A stretch of DNA of 64,000 nucleotides from Vagococcus fluvialis bH819 (GTDB lineage Bacteria > Bacillota > Bacilli > Lactobacillales > Vagococcaceae): positions 124,001-188,000 of the forward strand of contig NZ_FWFD01000007.1 of NCBI RefSeq assembly GCF_900163795.1. The letters are read 5' to 3'. A program made the position numbers and the translations under genes. The notes under the pieces are model-generated. The model did no database searches and had not been told where the DNA came from. It was given only the letters and a program-made list of their open reading frames with translations. This document shows, one piece after another, positions 38,930-47,154 of the stretch. Every line of letters starts with the position of its first letter. Positions within the stretch are counted from its first letter, which is position 1.

Positions 38930-40201
38930 GTGGCAAGTGCTATAACAGGAATTTTATTAATTATTACATTTGCAATATTTATTGTATATGCCATGAAAGG
39001 TGGTAACTTAACGGTTGGATTCTTTGTGATGGCAGTCTTATGGACAATCATCGGCATGGTTCCTTTTAATCAAGCGATTAAGGAAATTTTTACAGACCCA
39101 GTTTTAAATTACGGGAAAACAGCGTCCTATATCATTTTTGGCTCATGGTTTGGACGTGTGTTAGTTGATACAGGAATTGCTGGAAGTATTAGTCGACGAA
39201 CGGAGAAGGTTGGCAAGAAAAGTCCAGTTATCGCAACCATTTTAATTGCGTTAGTTATTGCCTTAATATTCACTAGCTCTTATGGTGTGGGTTCAGCAAT
39301 TGCAGTTGGTGTGATATTACTTCCTATTATGTTTTCCATGGGTGTTCCCAAACATATTGCTGTAACCGTTTTTACGATGTCAATTGGTGCGGCAATGTAT
39401 GTTAATAATGTATTGTTTGTTCAATTTCAAGTATTCTTTCCTAAAGTTGAGTGGGGAAGTCACTATCAACGTTTTGGTTTTGTAGCAATGGGAATTCAAA
39501 TGGCGATTGTTATTCTGTTTATCTTATTTAATGCAAAGAAAATAAAAAATGGACAAGCAGTCATTATTGCAGAAGAAGAAGGTGTAGAACAAGTGGAAGT
39601 GTCTAAATGGACCTACATCTTGCCAGTTCTTCCTGTTTTGTTAAGTATTTTTGCTAAATGGGATGCTATACCAGCTTTACTAATTTCAATTATTATTGCC
39701 TTTTTAACCACTGGTAATATGAAAAGCTACACTAGATTTGTAACAAAGATGAATGAAACAGCAAAACATGCGATTAGTGATATTGCTGGTCTCTTAATTA
39801 TGTTATTTGTGTTAACTATGTTTCAATCAGCAGCGATTCATGCGATGTCAGGCTTTACGGATATTTTCCAAGCGATCTTACCAAGTAGTAAATTAGTTTT
39901 AGTCATCATAGTCGCAATAGTTGCTCCACTTTCTTACTTTAGAGGACCGTTAATGCTTTACGGAGCGGGAGCCGCTACTGCAGCGATCTTTGTTGGAACA
40001 GGGATGTTTGATCAATACTTTTTATACGGATTACTCGTAGTTCCTTCGATGATGGGTGTTTCAGCTTGTATTACCCAATCATGGAATTTATGGTCAGTTC
40101 AGTATGCAGAACTGGATACAAAAACATTTCTTTTAACAGGTCTACCTTGGGCATGGGTAGCCACGGTTTTAAATCTATTTGCCGCTTACTTTTTACTATA
40201 A
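38930..40201 (+). CDS. Sugar-acid permease (GntP/CitMHS-like ion transporter superfamily)
   Basis: 423 residues and about 11-12 helices. The SWFGRVLVDTGIAGSISRRTEKVGKKSP loop, the conserved TSSYGVGSAIAVGVILLPIM and the late APLSYFRGPLMLYGAGAATAAIF segment fit the gluconate/citrate-type H+ symporter superfamily. It begins with GTG after GGGGAGG. Its operon partners act on 2-keto-3-deoxy-gluconate, so the cargo is probably an aldonate, uronate or related acid. Confidence 0.78.
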   Translation: MASAITGILLIITFAIFIVYAMKGGNLTVGFFVMAVLWTIIGMVPFNQAIKEIFTDPVLNYGKTASYIIFGSWFGRVLVDTGIAGSISRRTEKVGKKSPVIATILIALVIALIFTSSYGVGSAIAVGVILLPIMFSMGVPKHIAVTVFTMSIGAAMYVNNVLFVQFQVFFPKVEWGSHYQRFGFVAMGIQMAIVILFILFNAKKIKNGQAVIIAEEEGVEQVEVSKWTYILPVLPVLLSIFAKWDAIPALLISIIIAFLTTGNMKSYTRFVTKMNETAKHAISDIAGLLIMLFVLTMFQSAAIHAMSGFTDIFQAILPSSKLVLVIIVAIVAPLSYFRGPLMLYGAGAATAAIFVGTGMFDQYFLYGLLVVPSMMGVSACITQSWNLWSVQYAELDTKTFLLTGLPWAWVATVLNLFAAYFLL

Positions 40202-40222
40202 CAATTAATGGAGGAATGAATC

Positions 40223-41182
40223 ATGAGTAAATTTTTAACAATCGGAGAACCAATTGCCCTTTTCGGGTCAGAGGAAGTCGATAAAAGTTTGAAGGATGCA
40301 AAACACTTTCAAAAATTTTTAGCAGGAGCAGAAGTTAATGTTGCTGTAGGTGTGTCAAGATATGGTCATAGTACAGAATATATTACGTCCTTAGGAAAAG
40401 ATCCTTTTGGTGATTTTATAAAAGATCAATTAGTGGAAAATAATATCGGAACAAATTACATTTCTGAATCAGATGAATATTGGACAGCGTTTCAGTTAAA
40501 AGATCGTGTAAGTCACGGAGATCCAAGTATTCATTATTTTAGAAAAGGTTCGGCAGCAGCTCATTTCAAGAAAGAAAATTTAAATAAAATTGATTTTTCA
40601 GAAGTCAAAATGGCTCATTTATCAGGCATTTTCCCAGCCATTTCTAGTGATGCTTTAGAAAGTTTCAGGTACTTTGTTGAATTATTAGAAAAAAATCAAG
40701 TTAGAACAACTTTTGATCCGAATCTACGCCCACAACTATGGGAAAATCAAGAAATAATGGTCAAGACGATTAATGAATTAGCTTCTCATGCCAATATTAT
40801 TTTACCAGGGATCAATGAAGGTGAGATTTTAGTTGGCAGTAGAGATCCTGAAGTAATTGCTGATTTTTATTTGGCTAACGGGAATCAAACTGAAGCGGTC
40901 ATTGTTAAATTAGGAGCAGAAGGAGCGTTTGTTAAAGAGAGAAACGGAAACACTTTTGTTGTCAAAGGTTTTGAAGTAGCAGAAGTAGTGGATACAGTGG
41001 GAGCTGGTGACGGTTTTGCGGCTGGCGTAATTAGTGCCTTAATTGAAGGATTAAGCATAAAAGAGGCTGTTATCAGAGGAAATGCAACAGGAGCATTCGC
41101 CGTTCAAACACCAGGGGATAATGATGGTTACCCAACGCCTGATAGGTTAGAAAAATTTTTAGCAAAAGAAAAGGTGCTTTAA
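40223..41182 (+). CDS. kdgK: 2-keto-3-deoxygluconate kinase (PfkB family)
   Basis: Phosphorylates 2-keto-3-deoxygluconate (KDG) to KDPG with ATP. 319 residues with the PfkB features GAEVNVAVGVSRYG at the N-terminus and the anion-hole/catalytic Asp motif DTVGAGDGFAAGVISAL near 254. The KDG-kinase-like YFRKGSAAAHF segment is present. The KDPG aldolase gene in the same operon strongly supports this substrate over other PfkB options such as fructose or ribose. Confidence 0.88.
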   Translation: MSKFLTIGEPIALFGSEEVDKSLKDAKHFQKFLAGAEVNVAVGVSRYGHSTEYITSLGKDPFGDFIKDQLVENNIGTNYISESDEYWTAFQLKDRVSHGDPSIHYFRKGSAAAHFKKENLNKIDFSEVKMAHLSGIFPAISSDALESFRYFVELLEKNQVRTTFDPNLRPQLWENQEIMVKTINELASHANIILPGINEGEILVGSRDPEVIADFYLANGNQTEAVIVKLGAEGAFVKERNGNTFVVKGFEVAEVVDTVGAGDGFAAGVISALIEGLSIKEAVIRGNATGAFAVQTPGDNDGYPTPDRLEKFLAKEKVL

Positions 41183-41183
41183 G

Positions 41184-41807
41184 ATGAAATTACAAGTAGC
41201 TATAGACCGAGTAACTTTAGAAGAAGCAGTTGAGTTAGCTAGTCAATTAAATGGAAAAGTCGATATCATTGAGATGGGAACATCTTTAATCAAAGATTAT
41301 GGCAACGAAGCGATTGTGAAGCTAAAAGAAGTATTACCAAATAGCCAACTTTTAGTAGATATTAAAACCATTGATGAAGGGCAATACGAATTTAGTCAGG
41401 GATTCAAACACGGTGCAGATATGTTAACGGTAATGGGAGCTGCATCTCTTGATACGATTAGATTATGTGAGCAAGTGGCTAAAGACTATCAAAAAACGAT
41501 GATGATTGATTTATTAGAAGTGGAAAATTCTAAAATCGAGCAATTACAAGAATTTGAATCAGCTATTTTCTGTGTACATCACTCAATTGATAAGACAGAT
41601 TCTTGGAATGTTGTGGAGACTGTAGCTGGGTTTAAAGAAAAATTTCCGCAGATTAAACGCTTAGCTATTGCTGGTGGTATTGATTTATTTCAAGCAGAGA
41701 AGCTTAAGAAACAAGGATTGATGGAAATTGTTATCGTAGGTTCAAGTATTACAAAAACAACAGAACCAGAAATCAAAGCTAAAAAATTTATGGAGGTTAT
41801 TGTCTAA
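41184..41807 (+). CDS. hxlA: 3-hexulose-6-phosphate synthase-like decarboxylase/aldolase
   Basis: 207-residue OMP-decarboxylase-superfamily barrel. Catalytic acid/base set in LLVDIKTIDEGQYE (D-x-K-x-x-D form), N-terminal LQVAIDRVTLEEAVELA, and the phosphate grip near the C-terminus (IAGGIDLF, VIVGSSITKT). Relatives are hexulose phosphate synthase (formaldehyde chemistry) and 3-keto-L-gulonate-6-phosphate decarboxylase. The next gene encodes 6-phospho-3-hexuloisomerase, which favours the first. The ORF overlaps that gene by 1 bp. Confidence 0.82.
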   Translation: MKLQVAIDRVTLEEAVELASQLNGKVDIIEMGTSLIKDYGNEAIVKLKEVLPNSQLLVDIKTIDEGQYEFSQGFKHGADMLTVMGAASLDTIRLCEQVAKDYQKTMMIDLLEVENSKIEQLQEFESAIFCVHHSIDKTDSWNVVETVAGFKEKFPQIKRLAIAGGIDLFQAEKLKKQGLMEIVIVGSSITKTTEPEIKAKKFMEVIV

Positions 41808-42349
41808 TGGATGCAATTAAACTAGTAATGGAAGAAATAAATACGGTAATGAATTTAGTTGATGAGAAGGAACTAGATACAGCATTACCTTATTTTTCAA
41901 AAGAGAAACGAATTTTTATCACAGGAGCTGGTCGCAGTGGCTTTCAAGCGAAAGGCTTTGCGATGCGTTTAATGCATATCGGTTATACTGATTTTGTTTT
42001 GGGTGAAACAATCACGCCTTCAATTAAAGAAGGAGATACTTGGGTGGCTATCTCAGGTTCAGGCACAACTAAAGGAATCTTAATGGAAACAGAGGTAGCT
42101 AAAGAAAAAGGCCTTAAAATAATCGCTTTAACGAGTGCTAAAGAATCTAAATTAGCACAATTAGCGGATCATACAATTATTGTGCCAGGGGCAACTAAAA
42201 CAGGTGCAGGTGTTAAATCACAACAACTACTCTCATCTTTATTTGATCAAACCGTCCATATTACATTAGATGCACTAACGTTAAAATTAGCAGAAAGAGA
42301 TAATACCTCTAATCAAGAAGCTTTAGCAAGTCATGTCAATGTTGAATAA
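41807..42349 (+). CDS. hxlB: 6-phospho-3-hexuloisomerase-like SIS-domain protein
   Basis: 180 residues, SIS fold. Family marks are RIFITGAGRSGFQAKGFAMRLMHIGY and the sugar-phosphate loop WVAISGSGTTKGIL; the Glu/His region near SLFDQTVHITLDAL completes the site. It interconverts hexulose 6-phosphate and fructose 6-phosphate, acting with the product of the preceding gene. A 1-bp overlap shows coupling. Confidence 0.87.
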   Translation: MDAIKLVMEEINTVMNLVDEKELDTALPYFSKEKRIFITGAGRSGFQAKGFAMRLMHIGYTDFVLGETITPSIKEGDTWVAISGSGTTKGILMETEVAKEKGLKIIALTSAKESKLAQLADHTIIVPGATKTGAGVKSQQLLSSLFDQTVHITLDALTLKLAERDNTSNQEALASHVNVE

Positions 42350-42364
42350 GAATCGAGGATAAAC

Positions 42365-42997
42365 ATGAAACGAGTGAATTTATTACTGAAATTAGAAGAG
42401 GCAGGTATTGTGGCAGTTGTTAGAAGTAAAACACAAAAAGAAGGACTATTAGTCAGTCAGAGTCTTTTGAATAACGGAATTAAGGCTATCGAAGTGACGC
42501 TAACAACCCCTAATGCTCTAGAAATAATTAAAGAACTACGAGAAATATCCAACGATGATGAAATTATTATTGGGGCTGGTACAGTGATTGATGAAAATAT
42601 GGCAGCTATTGCGATACTTTCAGGAGCGGAATTTATTGTGAGCCCAGTTTTTGATTTAGAGGTTTGCAAGCTTTGCCACTTGTATCAAATCCCTTACATT
42701 CCGGGCTGTATGACTATATCAGAGATGAAAATAGCACTAAATTCAGGCGTCGATGTGATAAAATTATTTCCTAGTAATCATTATGAACCTACAATTATTT
42801 CAACCATTAAGTCCCCATTACCCCAAATAAATATCATGCCTAGTGGTGGCGTTAATTTAGACAATATAACTGACTGGTTAGAAGCAGGAGCTTTAATGAT
42901 CAGTGTAGGTGGCGAGTTAACAAAGTCATCTGAAAATGTAGAGAATTTAGCTAAAAAGTATTTAGAAAAATTAAAAGAGTATCAAGAAAATAAATAA
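42365..42997 (+). CDS. eda: KDPG/KHG aldolase
   Basis: Cleaves KDPG to pyruvate and glyceraldehyde 3-phosphate. 210 residues with catalytic Glu in KAIEVTLTTPNA and the Schiff-base Lys in VIKLFPSNHY. GAGTV, FIVSPVFD, IPGCMT and MPSGGVN complete the fold signature. Last gene of the operon; it provides the exit to glycolysis for the kinase product. Confidence 0.9.
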   Translation: MKRVNLLLKLEEAGIVAVVRSKTQKEGLLVSQSLLNNGIKAIEVTLTTPNALEIIKELREISNDDEIIIGAGTVIDENMAAIAILSGAEFIVSPVFDLEVCKLCHLYQIPYIPGCMTISEMKIALNSGVDVIKLFPSNHYEPTIISTIKSPLPQINIMPSGGVNLDNITDWLEAGALMISVGGELTKSSENVENLAKKYLEKLKEYQENK

Positions 42998-43009
42998 AAA
43001 AATAGTAAA

Positions 43010-43194
43010 AAAGACGTTTTGCTCCAGTTGTTTGGAGTTTAGCGCCTTTTTCACCACATTGTTTTAGTTAGGGTTCAAAAGGCAACTCCTACGACAACTT
43101 CAGAACTGCTAATCAATTCAAGAAGCACGAATTGTTTATCATTTCTTCCAGTTGTTTGGAGTTTGGCGCCTTTTTCACCACATTGTTTTAGTTA
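43010..43194 (-). repeat. Dispersed intergenic repeat, copy F (one and a half units)
   Basis: Two 47-bp blocks (43024-43070 and 43148-43194) are identical but for one base. Read on the minus strand each begins TAACTAAAACAATGTGGTGA and holds AAAAAGGCG and CAACTGG. The first codon of the right block (TAA) is the stop of the minus-strand histidine kinase. The middle contains CTGAAGTTGTCGTAGGAGTT, as in the other copies. Confidence 0.85.
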
Positions 43195-44583
43195 TCTCAT
43201 TGGTAACTCTATCTTAAATGTAGTTCCTAAACCAAGTTCACTTTCCACAGAAATAGTTCCATGATGACTATCAATAATGCTCTTAACAATCGATAACCCG
43301 ATTCCCTGACCGCCTAAAGATCTGTTTCTAGAAGGATCAGTCATATAAAAGCGATTAAAAATAAAAGGTAAATGTTCGGTATCAATCCCAATCCCATTAT
43401 CTTTGATATTAAGGTAGATAAGATGGGTATCGTGAGTCAATTGAAGTGTTATCTTACCATTTCTTTGTGTAAATTTAATAGCATTGTTCAAAATATTGGT
43501 CAACACTTGTTGTAATCTGTCCTTATCACCATGGAAGTTAATAGGTTCTCCAGTTAAAGTAAGGATTAAGTTTTTAGCTGCTATTTGGCTTGAAAAATTA
43601 GCAATAACAGATTGTGATAATTCATATAAATCGAAGGCTGTGATAGTTAAATTAGCCGTATTTTCTTTTACTTGATTGAGTAGTTCCAAATCATTGATTA
43701 AACGAGTTAAACGATCGACTTCATCATAACAAAGCTGTAACCTATCAGAATCTACTTTCCAAACACCATCAATCATTGCTTCAAGATTACCTTTTAAAGT
43801 AGCTAAAGGCGTTCTAAGTTCGTGAGAAATATCAGAAGTGAGCCTTTTTCTCAAGCTGTCCTGCTTATCTAATTGACGGCTTAAAGCGTTTAAGGAATCA
43901 ATCAAAGAATTAATTTCATTGATTGTTGTTTCTTGTGGTAATTTTTCAGCATATTTTCCTAAAGTTAATTGATGGGTAAATTTGCTGACATGAGTTAAAG
44001 GTAAACTTAATTTTTCAGCCACCCATGAAGCAAAAAGAATCGAAATTAAAAGTGCTACTAAAGCGACAATTACTAGACTTTTCTTCATGCTAGCTATAAA
44101 CATAGCGTCGTGTTCAGTGTAAGCAAAAGGTCCGTAATAATAGAATGTCACAAAACCAAGGGAATTGGTATTTCTTTTTAATTCTTTTGTCACAGAAATT
44201 TCCTTATTTAAATTTGCACTCTTAGTGTTAGATACAATTTTTGCATGTTTTTTTAATTTAGCTTTTGTTTCTGTTAGTTTGTTTTCTTCCTGTTTCCAAA
44301 TAATACTATTATCTGGAGAAGAAATTGAAAAATAGAGATAATCTTTATCAGCTTTTTGGGACAAATCACTTAAAGCTGTTTCGTCCCATTTATTTTGACT
44401 ACTATCAAAAAGAAAAGTAATGGAGTCAGTGTATTGATTAAGTAAATCATTTTGTTTTTCTTTCACATATTGGTTGAAATGATTATTCATTAATGACAAA
44501 GTAATCATACTTAAGGAACCAATAATTAGAGTAGTAATAGCTAAGAAAGAAACAATGAGTTGTGTTTTAATAGAACGTTTCAT
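43192..44583 (-). CDS. Sensor histidine kinase of copper-locus two-component system
   Basis: 463 residues: TM1 (about 8-30), an extracytoplasmic domain (about 31-165), TM2 (about 167-187), a HAMP region, H-box SDISHELRTPLATLKGN, N-box LTNILNNAIKFT and G boxes DNGIGI and GGQGIGLSIVKS. An orthodox class I kinase. Its ATG overlaps the response regulator stop by 4 bp. Adjacent multicopper oxidase and CopB pump genes suggest it senses copper or silver at the envelope. The stop codon comes from a repeat copy. Confidence 0.9.
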   Translation of the reverse strand: MKRSIKTQLIVSFLAITTLIIGSLSMITLSLMNNHFNQYVKEKQNDLLNQYTDSITFLFDSSQNKWDETALSDLSQKADKDYLYFSISSPDNSIIWKQEENKLTETKAKLKKHAKIVSNTKSANLNKEISVTKELKRNTNSLGFVTFYYYGPFAYTEHDAMFIASMKKSLVIVALVALLISILFASWVAEKLSLPLTHVSKFTHQLTLGKYAEKLPQETTINEINSLIDSLNALSRQLDKQDSLRKRLTSDISHELRTPLATLKGNLEAMIDGVWKVDSDRLQLCYDEVDRLTRLINDLELLNQVKENTANLTITAFDLYELSQSVIANFSSQIAAKNLILTLTGEPINFHGDKDRLQQVLTNILNNAIKFTQRNGKITLQLTHDTHLIYLNIKDNGIGIDTEHLPFIFNRFYMTDPSRNRSLGGQGIGLSIVKSIIDSHHGTISVESELGLGTTFKIELPMR

Positions 44584-45263
44584 TTTACGTCACTACCAAA
44601 TCGGTACCCGACACCGTGGACTGTCAGAATATATTTAGGCACTTTAGGATTGAGTTCGATTTTGTGTCTCAAATTCTTCACATGAGAATCAATACTTCGA
44701 TCAAAGCCCTCAAAATCATAACCTTTTACAGTTTCAATTAAATCACTACGAGAAAAAACTTTTGTAGGATTACTTGCCAAAGTGTAAAAGATATCAAACT
44801 CAGAAGCCGTTAGTTTAATTTCATTACCCATTCGAATAACTTGCCTAGCTTCAACATAAATCATCAACTCTTTATTGATAACTATTGTCTTTATTTCTTC
44901 ACGAGTAGGAACACGTCGTAAGACAGTTTCAATCCGAGCAACTAATTCTTTAGGACTAAAAGGTTTCACCATATAGTCATCTGCTCCAAGACGCAACCCA
45001 GTTAAAATATCATCCTCTTTTGATTTTGCTGTTAACATAATAATTGGAGTTTCAGATGCTTCTCTGATTTTTTTTGCCACACTTAAGCCGTCAATATCAG
45101 GTAACATTAAATCTAAAACGACTAAATCAGGAGAGTGTTGCTCGAATTTTTCAAGCGCCATTATACCGTTGTTAGCTGTAATAACAGTATAATGACTCGC
45201 TACTAAGTACGCATCGATTATCTCTAAAATATTAGGTTCATCATCTACAATTAATATTTTCAT
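44580..45263 (-). CDS. OmpR-family response regulator of copper-locus two-component system
   Basis: 227 residues: receiver with DDEP, phospho-Asp in LVVLDLMLPDIDG (near 51) and Lys in MVKPFSPKEL; then an OmpR-type winged helix (about 130-225, EFDIFYTLASNPTKVFSRSDLIETVKGYDFEGFDRSIDSHVKNLRHKIE). It lies 10 bp from the oxidase gene on the same strand, so oxidase, regulator and kinase form an operon. It may bind the inverted repeat at 46784-46828 that lies between this operon and copB. Confidence 0.92.
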   Translation of the reverse strand: MKILIVDDEPNILEIIDAYLVASHYTVITANNGIMALEKFEQHSPDLVVLDLMLPDIDGLSVAKKIREASETPIIMLTAKSKEDDILTGLRLGADDYMVKPFSPKELVARIETVLRRVPTREEIKTIVINKELMIYVEARQVIRMGNEIKLTASEFDIFYTLASNPTKVFSRSDLIETVKGYDFEGFDRSIDSHVKNLRHKIELNPKVPKYILTVHGVGYRFGSDVK

Positions 45264-45273
45264 AGTATCTCCT

Positions 45274-46731
45274 TTAACTAACTTCTAATTGCCCCATCAT
45301 GCCATTTTCTTCGTGTTCTAGTATATGACAATGATACATGAAAACACCTTTTTTATCGAATGAGATGAGTAATTTAATTTGTTCGTCAGGATTAACAAGG
45401 ACAGTATCTTTCCATCCTTTCTCATTTTCATTAGGTTTTTGACCATTTCTGGAGATAATTTGAAACTGAACACCATGGATATGGAAAGGATGAATCATAC
45501 CTCCCATCATATTTGAGATATTGTTTACTTCCCAAACTTCTTTTGTGTTAAATGGCGCCTTCAAATTGATTTTATCCCGGTCAAAAGTCTCACCGTTGAT
45601 ACTTACCATATGTGACATTCCTTTTAAATCAATGGTTTGTTTTTTTAATGAAGTAAGAGTATTCTCCTCAATTTCATTTACTTGATTGAGGGGTTGATTA
45701 ATTAAAATATTTTGGTCAGTTTTTTTATTTGTTAAATTCATTTGAAGGGCAACGGTCCCATTAACTAAAAGATTGAGTTTTTCTTTATTCTGACTTTGAT
45801 CTGTGTTGATAAGGATCTCAGCACGTTCTCCAGGAGATAAAGTTAATGATTTTAATTCTTGTGACTGATTTAAAAAACCACCATCTGTAGCAATCTGATA
45901 AAACGACTGATTATTTTCCAAATTATACGTAAAATTAGTGGCATTAGAACCATTAACTAGTCGGTAGCGAACCCATGTTGTTGTGATTTCAACGTACGGA
46001 GAGAGTGAGCCATTTATTAAGAGTGTATCTCCTTTTGTGCCATCGTCTCGTGCTGATTGATTGTAATCAATTTGATTATTTTTATCAAAATAACGATCCT
46101 GAGTAATCAAAGGAAAATCATCTACACCGTACTCTTTAGGCAAATTCAGCTCGTCTGAATGATCATCTTCAACATATAAAAGTCCGGCAAGACCACGGTA
46201 AACTTGAGAGGCAGTTTTACCTTCAGGGTGAGGATGAAACCACAGTGTGGCAGCTTCTTGATCCACTTTAAAGGAAATTTTTTCTTTTGATCTTGGTGGA
46301 ACTAATTGATGAGGTCCACCATCAGATTCGGCACTTGTTTTTAAACCGTGCCAGTGAAAGGAAGTCTCCTCGTCAAGGGTATTTTCAGTGTTAATGACTA
46401 CTTCTTGTCCTTGTCTTACTTTTATAATAGGCCCAAGTAAATCACCATTGTAACCAAGTGTTTTTGTTTTAGCTCCCTTCAATATGGAGGTGTCTCCTTG
46501 TTGTGTTTTTAACTCATACTCGACTCTTTCTTTTGTTTCTGAAGTTGGTTCTAAAAGTGGTGGTACTGGTAAAGCCTTCTTAGTAGTCTCTGTTCTCACT
46601 TCTAGATGAGGCTTATCTTCACTGTGCATTTGTTTCATACCAGATAAATCCCAATTACGATATCCCCATAAACCAAGTAGTAGAATAGCTGTCAGGGAAC
46701 TAATGAAGATGAGCTGTTTTTTGTTTTTCAT
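45274..46731 (-). CDS. Multicopper oxidase (CueO/CotA-like), membrane-anchored
   Basis: 485 residues with an N-terminal uncleaved or signal helix (about 4-22). All four copper-ligand motifs are present: HWHG, WFHPHP, HPFHIHG and HCHILEHEENGMM. Such enzymes oxidise Cu(I) or organic substrates at the cell surface. A short Met-containing stretch near the N-terminus (GMKQMH) may bind copper. The start ATG (46731) has AGGAG 8 bp upstream. First gene of the minus operon, divergent from the copB side. Confidence 0.93.
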   Translation of the reverse strand: MKNKKQLIFISSLTAILLLGLWGYRNWDLSGMKQMHSEDKPHLEVRTETTKKALPVPPLLEPTSETKERVEYELKTQQGDTSILKGAKTKTLGYNGDLLGPIIKVRQGQEVVINTENTLDEETSFHWHGLKTSAESDGGPHQLVPPRSKEKISFKVDQEAATLWFHPHPEGKTASQVYRGLAGLLYVEDDHSDELNLPKEYGVDDFPLITQDRYFDKNNQIDYNQSARDDGTKGDTLLINGSLSPYVEITTTWVRYRLVNGSNATNFTYNLENNQSFYQIATDGGFLNQSQELKSLTLSPGERAEILINTDQSQNKEKLNLLVNGTVALQMNLTNKKTDQNILINQPLNQVNEIEENTLTSLKKQTIDLKGMSHMVSINGETFDRDKINLKAPFNTKEVWEVNNISNMMGGMIHPFHIHGVQFQIISRNGQKPNENEKGWKDTVLVNPDEQIKLLISFDKKGVFMYHCHILEHEENGMMGQLEVS

Positions 46732-46783
46732 AGTCAAATCTCCTAAAATTATATTTTGATAACATCATAGTAGAAAATAATTG

Positions 46784-46828
46784 TGTAGATAATATGGAGC
46801 AAGTTATTTTTTCTCCATATTATCTACA
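46784..46828. promoter_or_regulatory. Perfect 16-bp inverted repeat in the divergent copper promoter region
   Basis: TGTAGATAATATGGAG (46784-46799) and its exact complement CTCCATATTATCTACA (46813-46828) around 13 bp. It lies between the start codons of the oxidase and the small membrane protein, and is a candidate for a response-regulator site serving both directions. It could also form an mRNA hairpin. Confidence 0.65.
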
Positions 46829-46888
46829 TATTTCACTGTTAGATTAAATTTATTGAAACAAGATGTTAGAGGAAAAGGAGGAAATATT

Positions 46889-47065
46889 ATGGCATGGTGG
46901 TTACTACTTTTAATATGTCCATTGATGATGATTTTTATGATGAAAGGAATGCATGGCGGGCATGGAAATCATCAAGAGGTCAGTCAAGAGGATTTTGAAG
47001 AATTAAAAACAAAGAATCAACAGTTGAGCCAGGAATTAAATGAAATAAAATCAAAGTTGAAGTAA
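46889..47065 (+). CDS. Small membrane protein, DUF2933-like (58 aa)
   Basis: 58 residues: one hydrophobic helix (about 2-20, WWLLLLICPLMMIFMM), a His/Gly/Met patch KGMHGGHGNHQ, then a coiled-coil tail (about 32-58). The ATG at 46889 is preceded by AAGGAGG. Such proteins are commonly beside copper pumps and the Met/His patch could bind copper; this role is inference. The copB gene follows 89 bp later. Confidence 0.75.
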   Translation: MAWWLLLLICPLMMIFMMKGMHGGHGNHQEVSQEDFEELKTKNQQLSQELNEIKSKLK

Positions 47066-47154
47066 GAGATGGATTGTTTGACAAAATAATTAGATTAGTT
47101 AAAATAAAGATATAAACAATTTACGTTTGTAGATTATAAAAAGGAGGAGTTATT

